Assembly (NCBI GenBank): GCA_001600635.1
Contig: BCKL01000022.1
Span: forward strand, 248,001-312,000
DNA: 64,000 bases
From: Leucosporidium creatinivorum
Taxonomy: Eukaryota; Basidiomycota; Microbotryomycetes; Leucosporidiales; Leucosporidiaceae
Direction of reading: 5' to 3'
Shown: piece by piece, positions 11,930 to 23,261 of the stretch
Layout of the letters: each line of letters starts with the position of its first letter
How positions within the stretch are numbered: the first letter of the stretch is position 1
Notes under the pieces: generated by a model
Told to the model about the DNA's origin: nothing
Database searches by the model: none
The model's input: only the letters and a program-made list of their open reading frames with translations
Translations under genes and position numbers: made by a program

Positions 11930-13913
11930 ATGGCACTCACTTTTGAACAGCTCGCCGCGCTCAAGCAAGCATCGCACGAGGTCCTCGACGAAGGTGAGCT
12001 GCTCTCCCACCTCCTTGCGAAGCGCCGCATCGCCAATCTCGCTATCGTCCACAGCTGTCGCCTTCCTGCAGGCGCTCATCCGAGTCGACACTACCAATCC
12101 TCCTGGCCTTAACTACCGAGCCATCGCTAATGTGATGAAGGACGAGCTCGGACGGCTCGACTACAAGTGCGAGCTCCTCGTCGTCGAACCGAGCGGTAAG
12201 AGCTACATCCGAGCTCGGGCGAGGCTCCAATAGCTTTTCAAACTCTATCGCTAACCACCCCTGCTCTGTAGACCTCCCTGCTCTCGCCCCTCATGATTTA
12301 GACGGGAATGAGCGAGTTAACATCCTCGGCCGACGACCGGCTGCTTCCTTGAAGCCCACTATGGTCACCGTCGATGGGCTGACGCGACAGAAGACTATTC
12401 ACTTCAATGGGTGAGCCGAATGCTCTTTTTCTAGACAATGTCAGCGAGCCGCTGACCTTCTCCTTCCTCCTTCGCTCGGCAGCCATACCGACGTCGTCCC
12501 TGCGGGAGATCTATCGACGTGGACTAAGGATCCTTTCGGAGGCGAGGTAGTAGACGGAGTCATCTATGGACGAGGCGTGTCCGATATGAAGGTGAGTGAC
12601 CGGCTCGCCCCTCCTGTCGATCGCCGAGCTCACCCCGAGCTGACTTCTTGCCTCTTTGCAGGGCGGGATCGCGGCTGGTGTACGCTACAAGCGCTTCATT
12701 GCACCCTTATTGTGAACCCTGCTTACCCACTGCCTCTCTCTTCTCCAGGTTTGGGCCGCCGAAGTCGTCAAGCGCGCCGGCTTGATTCTTCGAGTACGTC
12801 GTCGATAGGCTCGGAGACTGACTCTCTCACGGAGGTTAACGGTATGACCACTTTACAGGGCACTGTCGAGCACTCGGGCTGTGTCGACGAGGAGTCTACA
12901 GGTGTACGCAACGCCGGCGCCGGCTGGCTTGTCGAGCAGGGCCACATCTCGGCCCAGACGGTCGATGGCATCGTCATCACCGAGCCTCTCAACGTTGAGA
13001 ATGTTTGTCTTGGCCACCGTGGAGCCATCTGGGGGACGATTGTGTTCAAGGGAGTGGCTTCGCACGGCGCTTCGCCTCAGCTCGGCGTGAACGCTCTCGT
13101 TCATGCTTCGACGTGAGCTTTCCACGCCTTCCTCCCCCTACCACAGCCTCGCTGACAGTTGATTTTGCCGTAGCTTTGTCGTTCGAGCCAAAGAGACAAT
13201 CATGCCGTTGATTGAGGGCAAGCGGGAGGAGCGAGTCATCCCGGCCGAAGCTCGAGGCGCCTCATTGACCTTCACTGTACGCCTGCGCCATCTGGATTTT
13301 ATTCAGCTCGCTGACCGCGCTCTTTGAACAGGTCCTCAAAGCCGGCGCCAACACCAACTCGGTCCCCGACCTCGCTACACTCCGCTTCGACCGTCGACTT
13401 GTGCCCTCCGAAACGCTGGAGGAAGCTCGGGCCCAGATCCAATCCGTCCTGGACGAGGTAGCAAAGGAAATCCCCGAGCTCGACTATATCTACCACGAGA
13501 ACTACTCGACCGAGCCTGTATGGGTGGATGAGGACCTCGAGATCTGCAAGACTTGGGCCGAGGCGGTCGAGACAGTGCTGGAGAAGAAGGCGGGGATCGT
13601 GTGCTCGCCGGGATCAGAGTGAGTATTGGTTGGACGGATTTCCGCGCAGTTTGATCGGTAGCTGCCTCTTCCTGCTCCTCCACAGCGATCAGCGATTCTT
13701 CGTCCGAGGCGGCATGCCTCAAACCATCGTGTACGGGCCAGGGAACATCAAGCAAGGTGCGCTGACTTCTCTTCACTACCACTAGCGATACTGCTGACTC
13801 GTAGAGAGACCCCTACAGTGCATAACAAAGACGAGAGCATGCCGCTGGAGGATTATCGGATCGCGATGGAAGTGATGGCTATTGGCATGTGCGAGTTCCT
13901 GGGTGTTGACTAG
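11930..13913 (+). CDS. M20 family metallohydrolase (acetylornithine deacetylase/peptidase-like)
   Basis: A cytosolic zinc amidohydrolase of the M20/ArgE/DapE/carboxypeptidase G2 type that cleaves N-acyl amino acids or dipeptides. The start [18 protein letters not shown] is the first in-frame ATG. The spliced protein keeps the family order. [10 protein letters not shown] is followed by the first metal motif [13 protein letters not shown], then [10 protein letters not shown]. The catalytic acid pair is in CVDEESTG, and the dimerisation/lid part contains [19 protein letters not shown]. Next come [15 protein letters not shown] and a C-terminal segment with [13 protein letters not shown] and [13 protein letters not shown], which supplies the last metal histidine. 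There are about nine short introns and the stop is TAG at 13911. No signal peptide is seen. The exact substrate is unknown; divergence from a DAL5-type permease suggests a shared scavenging role. Confidence 0.85.
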
Positions 13914-14129
13914 TACTGTTCAGAATCTGTACCACTCTAGAGACCGAGAATTGTAGATGATCAAAGCTCGAGCAGGCGAAACGAGCAGTTCTCGGCGATA
14001 GTGTCTGAAAGGCTCGGTCGAACTGAGGTGAGCACTGAAGCTCTACAAAAGCGCCCGTGTCTCTCAAGTTCTTCATCGCACATCTCCCTGCTCTCATCGG
14101 AGCTCTGAGTACAGTCGTCATCTGCGTGT

Positions 14130-15693
14130 ATGCTGGGGCTTGGCCGTCCACCTCTAGTCCAGCTTGCCCTCGGAACCTTTCTCGCTCTTCTCCTACACTC
14201 CGACACTTCGTACAGCAGCTCGGGCATCCTCCAGCTATCGCTAGCGGACACTTGTCAAGCCCTCCTCGCTCTTACCACCGCCATGGCTCCCCCGCATCAG
14301 CTCGCCCATCTCGCCGTGAGGGCTCTCAACGCAACTTCGCCTTTGCACGTCGGCGCACGAGTGGGAAACTTCTACTCGACTACATCCAACTACTCTTGCG
14401 ACTCGTTGTCCGTCTCCTACGGCGGAGGAGTCGCTCCCATCGTAATCTCAGTGATCGACGGCTCGACCCTCCCTTCTTCATACTGGGCCTACTCCAACTC
14501 GTCGGCGGTCAACATCTCGAACGTCTCGGTGCTCGAGACTATTGCTACTGTCAGCTCGGCGAGCGGAGACGTCAGCTGGGACGTGGATCTTGATCCAGGG
14601 TCGTGGGTCGGCTTTCAGGCGAAGGACGCCGAGGGTACGGTGGCTTTCTCCCAATTGAGGACGGTCTACAGCGGAGGCAAGGATGACAAGGAGTGCCAGT
14701 GAGTCCTCGCTCCTCCAGCAGACTCCGTACCGCTTCCCTAATCCACATCTCGGCGCAGACGCCTGGCGCCAGATCCTGATCCCATCACCTCGGGCCCTCG
14801 CATCGGCACCAACGCAGGGAACCTCTACCTCGCCTCCTCCGAGTTTCCTTGCTCCCCCGTCTCTATCAACTACGACGGCCTCTCCCCTCCCCTCTCCATC
14901 GACCTCTTCAACGCCTCGCCCGCCCTTCTTCCTGTCGGCAGCTCCTTCTTCGACAACCTCACCGCCTCGAACACGACACAAGTGCAGATCATCAAGAATC
15001 TGGGAACCGTCAACTACACCCTGGGCTATCTCAACTGGACGATCGACAGCAGCACCCCGGGGGGCAGCAGGGTTGGGTGGCGGATCACCGACAGCGAGGG
15101 CCGAGTAGGCTTCTCGGAGGTCAGGACGATCTACCGAGCTTCGGAAAGCTCGAAGGCGGCATGTGCACCGTGCGTAACTTACTCCACACTCCCAGCCTCT
15201 TCACAATCAAGCCTCGGCGCTCGGTGGTCTCCCTCCTCGCACATTGAAACGAGTTCGCTAACCTCCTTCCCTTCGACAACTCCCCTCCATATTTCATAGA
15301 CGTACTCAAGGCATCACCTTCCCCGAAGACGAACCCCGCTCTCCCTATACTCGCCCAGAAGTCCGCTTCGGCCTCTTCGTCGCCGGCGTCGCTGCCCTCG
15401 CCGTCCTTTTCCTCATCCTGTGCTTCTGCATAGGAGTGTGCACGGGAGTGCGGGAAGGTGGGAAAGGCGCGAGAGGTGCAGGAGGAGAAGAGCAGGCTGG
15501 AGGGGCTGGAGCGGGAGCGGGAGCGGTGCAGATGCAGGAGCGGGAGGCGGCCGAAGCGGTGGAGAGGAGGGAAGAGGAAGAGGCGCAGAGGGACACGATC
15601 CGGGAGCGGGAAGATGGGGAGGAGGATCTACCGACGTACCAGGCGGCTGTAGACGCAGGAAGGAAGGGTTACACGGTGCGAGACGCAGCATGA
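14130..15693 (+). CDS. Type I membrane protein with two tandem extracellular repeats and acidic LPxY tail
   Basis: The product is not recognised. Three exons (14130-about 14701, about 14761-15173, about 15300-15693) encode an N-terminal signal-like stretch (MLGLGRPPLVQLALGTFLAL). Two related extracellular units of about 110 residues follow. Each opens with a G-[AT]-x-x-GN-[FL]-Y motif and a C-x-S/P-x-S motif, and each ends with VGF/VGW, a D-[AS]-E-G segment and a hydrophobic TIY/TVY strand. Many N-x-S/T sites suggest glycosylation. A single TM helix follows (FGLFVAGVAALAVLFLILCF). The cytosolic tail is Glu-rich, probably helical, with LPTY near its end, a possible ubiquitin-ligase adaptor site. 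An upstream ATG at 14057 in another frame lacks support. A cell-surface sensor or adhesin-like role would be a guess. Confidence 0.65.
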
Positions 15694-15880
15694 GCGAGGA
15701 GAGGAGGGAGCGGGAGTCAACGATTGTGCCATTACTGCTACATGATTGTGTAGACCGTTTGTTCATATCACTGTGCTATATCTAAGACCATGACCATTCT
15801 CTCATAGTGTCCGAGCTCGCTCTCTCTCTCGGCTCAGCCCAAGCCGAGCAAGCGGAAGGTGGTGAGGTTTTAAAGCTATC

Positions 15881-18272
15881 TCAAACGTCGATAGTCTCAC
15901 CCGTCTGCTCCACCGTGAGCTCATCCGAGCCCTTCCCACCATGTCCTTCCACCACCACTGTCTCCAGCTCTCCTCCTGCGTCGTCGTCGAGGTACGCCAT
16001 GAGAGCATCTCCCGCCGCCAGATCCTCGGCCGACTCGCCGTCGCCTTCCTCGTCGTCGGCTGGAGGTTGTAGGAACTCGTCGTCGACCTCCGAGTTGGCG
16101 ACGGCGTCTCCGAGGGGGAAGGTGGTGTCGTCGGCCGGGAGGGCGACGTCTCCTGCATCGTCGTCGGCGCCGAGTAGAACGTCCTCCACGATCGCAGCGC
16201 CGAGGTCGACCTGCTCCTCCTGACCCGCGTCATTGGCGTCTCCTCCCTCAGCCACAGCTTCCACCTCTACAATCCCCGCCTCCTTCCCACCCTTCAACTC
16301 CCCCTCATCAAGCACCTCAATTCCACCCTCCTCATCCAGCTCTCCCACCCTCCTCTCCACGCCCTTCAACCACTCGTTCCGACTCAGGAAATCGACAACC
16401 TGCAGCATATCCGAGATGACGTGGCGCCAATCGCGTTCTTCGAGCTGGTTGGAGGCGCGGGCGAAGGGGTTGCGAGCGACAGGAGGGGGAGCTGGTCGTT
16501 TGCGCTTTGGTGGGCGAGGAGCTGGGGGTTGGGTGTTGCTGCTAGAGGCGGGGAGCTATAGAAAGATAGTAGAGATCTTAGCAGCGACTAGAAAGAGCCA
16601 GAAGGAGTGAGGAGAAGCGCACCGAGTGGAGGTAAGGACAATCCTCATCGCCGAGCCCGCACTGCCCAGCACGCCAATGCTTGCAAACGACCTGGAACTG
16701 CTTCCGCTGCTCCCTCGCTCCATCTTCTCCTTCTGCTACCGCTCCCTCCTCCGCACCCCGCTGCTGCAAGCGTGAAGGATGGATCGTCGGTTTGCCCGCC
16801 GGCGCCGAGGGCTCCTCCGCCTTCTCGCCGGCATTCCCCTCAACCTCAAACATCGACGGCACCTCCACCTTGGCACTAACGGCCTCCGGCGGTCCATCAT
16901 CATCGCTATCGCTGTCCGAATCCGAATTTGAGCTCGAGTCGGAATCGCTTGAATCCGAATCGCTCGACGAATCGCCGCCGAGCTTGGCCTTCTTGGCTGG
17001 TGGTTCTGCTGCGCCGAACCGTCCTCCTCCACGTCCACCTCGACCACCTCCACGGTCGTTGCCGCCGCGCCCTCGGCCTCGTCCTCGACCGCGACTCGGC
17101 TGCTCCAGGCCGGCGGCGATGCGGTCGGCGCGGGCGGCTTCCTATCGGGAAGGAAGGCAGAGCGGTAAGAGTATAGGGAGGAGAGGAGATATTGGGCGAC
17201 GACGGCGATTGAGGAGGAGGGGACGGATGTTGGGGGAAGGAGGTAACGCAGGGGCGAGGAGGGGGAAGGAGGCGCGAGGGAAGCGAAGATGATCAGCGAA
17301 AACATTTCACGGGAGTCTTGCGGAAGCACGCACCTTCTCCGCTACGACCTTGTTACTTGGCCAGCGCTTCTTGCGATCCTCAATCCACTTGGCGACCGCC
17401 TCGGGCGAGTCGAGCGAGATGTTGAACCCCTCGATGAGAGCTCTGCACACGGCGTGAGACGACCAGAGTCAGCTGCCGCACTCGACTGGATAGCTGAGAT
17501 GCGACACTCACCCATCCTTAGGCTTCAAGCTGCCCGACCATGGCTTCGGCTCCCTCCCCGGCGCAAAGATGAGATGCCTGTCCTCCTCGTGCTCTCGCAC
17601 CTGCCTCTGTCCGCCCGTGAAGCCGCACCCATCCTTGCAGCAGGTGAAGGTCGCTGGTGGAGGAGGCGGCGGCTTCTCGCCTGGCGAAGCTTTGGCCTTC
17701 TTGGCTCGACCTTTGGCCTTCGGCGCAGAGGGCTCGGCGCCGGAGGGCTGTTGCTGGGCGGTGGGAGCTGGAGGGACGTAGGAGGAGGAGAGGGTGTAGC
17801 CGTCTGCAGTAGTGCGATGCTGCTGAGGACGAGCGGGGAGAGATGGCGGAGGTTGCTGGTAGTAGGCGGGCTGAGGAGGGTAGAACGAAGGAGGGTACGC
17901 CGAAGGTTGCTGCTGGAAGTGCTGAGCTCCCGCGAAAGCAGGGTTGTAGACGCCTGTTGATGGTCCCGCTGCTGGGTAGTAGCCCTGCTGAGGTAGTCCT
18001 GGCTGTCGGTTGAGCGTTGCGAAGTGAGGAGCTTGCGGCAGCGAAGGATGAGCAGCTGCAGCTGGGTATGGCGCTGGTGCACCCCAGGGAGCTGCAGGCA
18101 GTCCTCCTGGAGCTTGCTGACCTCCCCAAGCGTCGCCCATCCTGCCGAGAGCGCCTGCCATCGCCGAACCGAGCGCAGAGGAAGGTTGTTGCGGCGGCTG
18201 AGAAGTGCGAGGGCGTTGGATCAGAGGGCGCGCGGGCCCTACTGGGCGAGGCTGTTGCGGGTTGTAGCTCAT
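15881..18272 (-). CDS. NUFIP1-domain protein, box C/D snoRNP assembly factor-like, with C2H2 and CCCH fingers
   Basis: NUFIP1/Rsa1 proteins link Snu13 (15.5K) to the R2TP chaperone during box C/D snoRNP assembly in the nucleus. Four exons (18272-17512, 17442-17334, 17141-16623, 16555-15881) give 687 residues in frame. In order: a Pro/Gln/Ala-rich N-terminus, a C2H2 finger (CCKDGCGFTGG then REHEEDRH), and the NUFIP signature across the first intron (ISLDSPEAVAKWIEDRKKRW). Then come an RGG/RG tract, a nuclear-signal-like PPAKKAKLGG, a long Ser-Asp alternating run, a CCCH finger (CKHWRAGQCGLGDEDCPYLH), and a KRKRP segment before a long acidic C-terminus. The NUFIP motif is the firmest part. The CCCH finger suggests RNA contact. 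It lies 129 bp from a divergent hydrolase gene. Confidence 0.82.
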
Positions 18273-18401
18273 CAGGGCGAGACGAGCGAGGGCCGAGCTG
18301 AAAGTCGAGACGATGAGCGACGAGGAGGAGCAAAAGAGCTGCCCGCACTCCTTGCGCTCTTGCAACAACGAGCTCGATTCTCCTACAACTCTACTACAAA
18401 C

Positions 18402-19600
18402 ATGTTGATCGAGCAGAGCACTCATAGCGTTCCTACCGCTACTGGAATCCTCACGATTGAAATCGTCAAGCCAAAGTAAGCTACAGCTTTCGCTCCCCCA
18501 CTCGTCTCGCTTAAGCTGACCGCCCCTTCGCTGCAGGCTGCCCGAGTATCCCAACGCTCGGTTCCCTGGTGTAGTCGTCTGGAGCGAGATCTACAAGTGA
18601 GTATATTGCTCTCGCTGTCCCCCACGCCGAGCTGACCTGCTCGCTCTCAGCGTCTCCGCGCCCGTCCTCCGCTTCGCCAACTCTATCGCCTCGCAAGGCT
18701 ACATCGTCGCGTGCCCCGTCGTCTTCCACGAGTTCACCGGCGCTGCTGCGATCCCCTACGACGTCCCTGGAACCGACGCCGGCAACGCCTACAAGGTCCA
18801 GAAGCTGCTTTCCGCCTACGATGAGGATGCGAAGAAGGCTTTGGACTTGCTCACGGAGCACCCGAACTGCACGGGAAGGATAGGAGCTACGGGAATGTGC
18901 CTGGGTGGCCATTTGGCGTTCAGGGTGAGTCTGGTGGAGGAGCCGAGCTTGCGCCGAGCGAAAACTGACCGAGGTCTCGGCGTCTCGCAGAACGCTCTCG
19001 ATCCTAGGGTACTGGCTTCGGTGTGCTACTTCCCTACCGACATTCACAGCGCCACCCTCTCCACTGGCGACGACTCGCTCGCTCGCGCAGCCAAGGGCGA
19101 GATCAAGGGAGAGGTCGTGCTCATCTTCGGCGTTCAGGATGGTCATATAGTGCGTTGCTTTCGTTGCTCTGCCCTTAACGAACGAGATCGACGGACTTGT
19201 CTTCACCTCGGTACTCGGGTCCGATGCCGCTCGGTGCAGAAGCTGATCGCCTCGCCCTTTCGCAGCCCAAGGAGGGCCGAAGCCTGATCCGCGAGACTCT
19301 GACATCGAAGGACGTCCAGCCACCTCTCAAGCTCTCCTTCCTTGAGCTACAAGCCAACCACGCCTTCATCCGAGACGAGATGAGCAAGGTTAGTACCAAG
19401 CTCCTTCGGCGAGCTCTTCAAACCCTTCCTCAAGCTGACCTTCTCTCCCGATCCCCCCTTCATTCGTGCAGGGTCGATTCGATGCAGCTATCAGCAAGGT
19501 CTGCTTCGAATTGTTGATGGAGACCTTTGGAAGGACGATCGCGCGAGATCTCGGCGAGAAGGTCGTCGAGGAGAAGAAGGAAGATAAACTTGTTTGCTAG
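18402..19600 (+). CDS. Dienelactone hydrolase family protein
   Basis: An alpha/beta hydrolase of the dienelactone hydrolase type, about 270 residues, probably cytosolic. Exon 1 reads MLIEQSTHSVPTATGILTIE and continues through the first introns to LPEYPNARFPGVVVWSEIYN. The nucleophile elbow is GMCLGGHLAF (Cys replaces the usual Ser, as is normal in this family). The acid is likely Asp in GVQDGHI and the base His in LQANHAFIRDE, so the whole Cys-Asp-His triad is present. About six short introns have GCTGAC branch motifs. The stop is TAG at 19598-19600. Family members open cyclic lactones in aromatic catabolism, but many fungal paralogues have other or unknown substrates. Confidence 0.85.
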
Positions 19601-19781
19601 AGCAGCGACCTGAGACCATGAGACGAATTCAGTACTGCATAGTATCTCACGAGCGCAGTTTCGCGAAGTCCAGGAGCTGGAGCGTTTGCAAGTCCGAGTT
19701 CGGCGTTCGCTTCCCGAAGCGTAGCTGCACCTCGAGGGAGTAGGATTGCACTGATACACTTGCTAGCAGGCAAAGCAGACC

Positions 19782-21085
19782 TCAGTCATCGTCCGAAGAA
19801 TCCTCATCGTCCTGCTCGCCATCATCATCGTCACTGCTCTCCTCCGACGCCGAACTCTCCCCGTCGCTCGGCGACCACAGCACTTCCACTCCCCTCTCCA
19901 CCGCCGCTTCCTCGATTATCTTCAGCTCTTCGGAAGGGCGAGAGAGGCTGCACTTCCCTGCTGACATGACACTCTGACTGAGGTCGAGTCGTTTTAGGGC
20001 GGAAGATTGGCGCTGCTGGCGAAGATAGCGAGAAGATACGAGGTGGAGAGAGCCAGGTCGTTCTCTCCAATGAGCGAAGGGATGGCGGTAAGAGGCGGAG
20101 GAAGTCGAGCTGCTCAAAGCAGGCGAGCTCTTTGAGGTCTTCCTCGTCGCCGGCGTCGCTCTCGTCGCCGTCGTCGAGCGAGAGGGAGAGGGTCTGGAGG
20201 GAGGGGAGGGCGGCGATCGAGGCAAGCAGTCGGTGCAGGTCGGTTTTCGGGAAGTCGAAGAGCACGATCTCGATGGAGAGAGCGGTCAGGGAGCTGTACG
20301 GGGCGAGGTCCACGAAGGCGGCGCGAGTGATGTTCGGAGCAGTCAGAGTTTCGAGCGACTTGCGAGAGCTGGCGAGGATTTCGTCCATAACGGCGGGGTT
20401 CATGCGCCATCCAAGATTGGCAGCCTTCAGCTTGAAGGTGGGCGTCGCTTCGAGAGACGCGATGCTGCCGAAAAACAGCAGGTCAAGCTCCCGCAGTTCG
20501 GTAAGCTGCTCAAGCATGACGCCCAGCTGGTCCGTCCACTCGTACCTGATCCCGACTCGAAGGTAAGTAACTCGCGAGCCGGGTTGGATCAGCGTCTTCT
20601 CGATCCATCCTGGCGTGGCTCTTCCGTATCCGCCGAGCTCGAGCTCGGTCATCTCGGCGCAGACTTCAAGAATTCGTTGGAGCACAGCTTCGGTTGCTCC
20701 CGTCTTCTTAGACTCTGATATCTTGAGATGCAGGCGACGTCCCAGAAGGGCGATGTGAGGCCTTGAGATGAGCGTGTCGAGGAGCTTGCGAGAGCGCGGT
20801 GGGAGTGGGTCGGCGATGGAGCATCCCGCCTGGTGGGGATCGTTGCTCAGCGTAACGGCCGGCTTGGCATTCACCTCGAGGTGTAGATGTGAGTAGAGCT
20901 CCTCCCTGGCAAACGGAAGGAGTGTCCTGTGCGCGAGGCAGCAGGCGAGCAGCGTGCCCCTCACATCATCGCCCTCGGCCTCCGAGTCCGAATTGAACGG
21001 CTCGAACTCTTGATGCGTTTGGTTCGGACCAGCCAGTCTCATAATGGCTGCGAGTATCTCGGTCGGGAGAGTGGGCTGAGGCATC
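19782..21085 (-). CDS. F-box-like/LRR protein A1, apparently frame-shifted near its 3' end
   Basis: F-box proteins recruit targets to SCF ubiquitin ligases. The start MPQPTLPTEILAAIMRLAG has the F-box core, then LLACCLAHRTLLPFAREELY, then leucine-rich strands (LRVGIRYEWTDQLGVMLEQL, LTELRELDLLFFG). It is the same type as the intact gene at 41038-42240. The frame is clean to about 20080. After that, similarity continues only if frame changes at about 20070-20080 and 19991-20005 are allowed; each fits a one-base loss. The acidic Ser/Asp tail ends at 19784-19782 in the shifted frame. In the unshifted frame the ORF stays open to about 19831. A 5' leader intron near 21150-21215 is likely. Either a decaying gene or consensus errors. 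Confidence 0.6.
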
Positions 21086-21289
21086 TTGAGCGAGGTGCGA
21101 TGGAAGGAGCGTCCGATGTCGACGGCGAGGGAAACGGCAGGGGAGCCAGCCTGCAGTACGAGCAAAGCCGGGTCAGCACTGTCCCATGTCTGACAGGACT
21201 CCAGACTCACCAGCTTTTCCTTCGAACAGCGCACGGACCTTTTTGGCGAGTGTCTAAGGTTCACCGGATCTAAGTCGACGAGACTCATA

Positions 21290-22603
21290 CCTCCTGCATC
21301 CTCCAAGTCCATGCAGGCCTTCAGCGAAGCCCCAGCTTTTCGCAATATCGACTTAAACGACTCCCTGCGCTCCGCACTGACCCGTCCCGATATCGACTCT
21401 TCCGCAGCAAGCGGGCCGACTGTGGTGTTGACGAGTGTTGCTGTCTCCGCGAGCGTTCGCTGCCCCCAGTAGGCCTTTGGAGGGCTGAGTCGGCGAAGGG
21501 TGGAGTTGAGAGGGAGGTCGCCGATCCAGGAGGTGATGGTGTCGAGCGGGATGTTGCGCCCTTCCAGGCGTAGGGAGGTAGTCGAAGGAGGTAGGTGGCG
21601 GAGGAAGCGACCAGAGATGAGGCCGTCTAGGAAGGCCCTCCAATCTTGCTGAGCCGAGTCGGAGTCGGAGTCGAACGGGCCGTCGAAGGTAAGCTCAATA
21701 GTGTGCAGCGCCTCGAGCTTCCGGGTCGAGTCCAGTGTTTGGAGCAGCATCTCGGCTTGCCTGAGCCAAGGGTGGTCGACGGATATCGCAGGATTTCGAG
21801 CTTCTTGAAGCGGCCGAGGTCGTAAGTCTCGCCAGCGGGGGGAGGGCAGAGTTCGAGGTGCTGGAGGGTATCGGACAAGTGTTGAAGGAAGACGGGGATG
21901 GATGGATCCAGGACAGTGCCCCTTTGGAGGTAGCGTCGGAGACGAGAGGGAATGATGGCGGCGAGCGGTTCCTCCTCAGTCGGTCGAAAGCAGCAATACT
22001 GCAGCTCCAGTTCGTCCAGCAACTCAAAGGCCGCGCACAGAGGCGGGATCTCGATCGTGTGCTCGATGGTCCTGCAGGCGATCATCTGCACGCGGCGAAT
22101 GCGCTCGCCGTGCCGGGCGAGGGCGAGGAGGAGCTCGTTCGTGGAGGTTCCCGGGTCTTGAAGGCCGCAAATGAGGACACGCCGCACCTGGACACAGTTG
22201 CAAAGAACTTCGGTAACTGCTTCGGCCAGCTTGTCGCCCGTGCTCCCGCTCAGGTCGACCACGAGTGGACGAGCGAAGGCCGAGAGGTGAGGCAAAGTGG
22301 CGGCATTGACGAGGGCCGAGCTCTCCTCGGTCGGTTGGTAGGACTCGGGATTTGTGATATATAGGGACGCCGCCGATTCGTCCTCCTCCTCCTCCTGTGC
22401 TGTTCGAGGTAGCAGGATCGCCTTGAGCCTAATCGTGCGGTAAGACGGCGGCGAGCCAGCGGGAGAAAGGTGCGCGAGACGAGGCAAGCTGCAGCCATCG
22501 TCTTGGTGTCGCTTGCGTTCGTGAAACGATTGGCGGCCGTCGACTTGACCTCGTCGGCGTTGTCGAGGATCTGGCCGATAATCTCGGGCGAGAGAGTCGG
22601 CAT
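21290..22603 (-). pseudogene. F-box-like/LRR gene A2, frame-shifted, reading into A1
   Basis: This is the paralogue of the gene at 58257-59675. It starts MPTLSPEIIGQILDNADEV and keeps SDTKTMAAACLVSRTFLPLA. It then needs a frame change near 22434-22452 to continue as TIRLKAILLPRT, and another near 21778-21790, before LRQAEMLLQTLDSTRKLEAL. The distal part (HLPPSTTSLRLEGRNIPLDT) matches the paralogue well. A longer N-terminus beginning MEASSPP, as in the paralogue, would need a third one-base change. The own stop seems to be lost: the final frame runs on across the spacer into A1, making one 639-codon open frame. This is most likely a non-functional copy. Sequencing error in a duplicated region is the alternative. 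Confidence 0.6.
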
Positions 22604-23261
22604 CGTCTTGGGGGCGGGGATGGAGGAGAGGAAGCTTCCATGATGCAAACAGCCGGCTGTAGGGTCAGAATACATCAGCGGTAGTTGCAAGAGAGTTCGA
22701 ACGGCAGCGGCTCACCTTGGAGATGTCGAGATGGACCGGCGACGAGATGTCAGACGACCAGCGAGAGAAGGAGTGAGGGTGCGAGTCTGCGGGGCTTTAG
22801 ACGACAGAATTTAATATGGTCAGTTTAGTGCTCCATCGCTCTTCCGCTGCACCTAAGCAGCTCGACGGCTCTTACCGGCTTTCGGTTGACGCGCTGAGAG
22901 TGGGGAACCTAGCGAGGGCGAGTCCAGAGAGCTGTAGCTGGCTACAAGCGAGCATAGGTTAGCCGAGAGCACTGATAAGGATGTAGTCCGAGCTCACCGA
23001 AAGCGATGTAAGGCCTCGGAGAGCGGAGAGACCGAAGGAGTCGGAGCAGACGCGCGTGAGCTGTAGCTGAGAAGGAGTACAGGTGAGCTACACAGCAGTA
23101 ACGAGAGGGTCTTACTACTCACAGGGATTGAGTTGAAGCGACTCTGAAGCAGCGAGCAAGACGAGGCGGGAGCACAAGGAGCGGATTCGAGCGCTCCACC
23201 TCTTGTCCTCCCGCTTCATTCGACTCGCTTTCGCGTCTTCACCTCCGTCAGCTCCGAGAGG
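22604..23261. promoter_or_regulatory. Divergent promoter/leader between F-box genes A2 and A3 (inverted copy at 57627-58256)
   Basis: 658 bp separate two divergent start codons. The block at about 22920-23100 is nearly identical to the reverse complement of about 57825-57990: of about 180 aligned bases roughly 93 per cent match by eye. Leader introns are likely, since donor-like GTAAGA and GTGAGC follow conserved CGAAAGC[CG] and CATCGCTT[TC]CG stretches. No named factor site was recognised. Confidence 0.6.

Noticed and set aside
12577-13116. 179-codon frame beginning [10 protein letters not shown] in the M20 gene
   Set aside because: It starts inside the true GRGVSDMK motif and reads two introns; the spliced M20 model explains it.
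14057-14593. Alternative start MSLKFFIAHLPALIGALS for the type I membrane protein
   Set aside because: It is in a different frame from the repeats and no splice joins it; the ATG at 14130 is in frame and gives a signal-like sequence.
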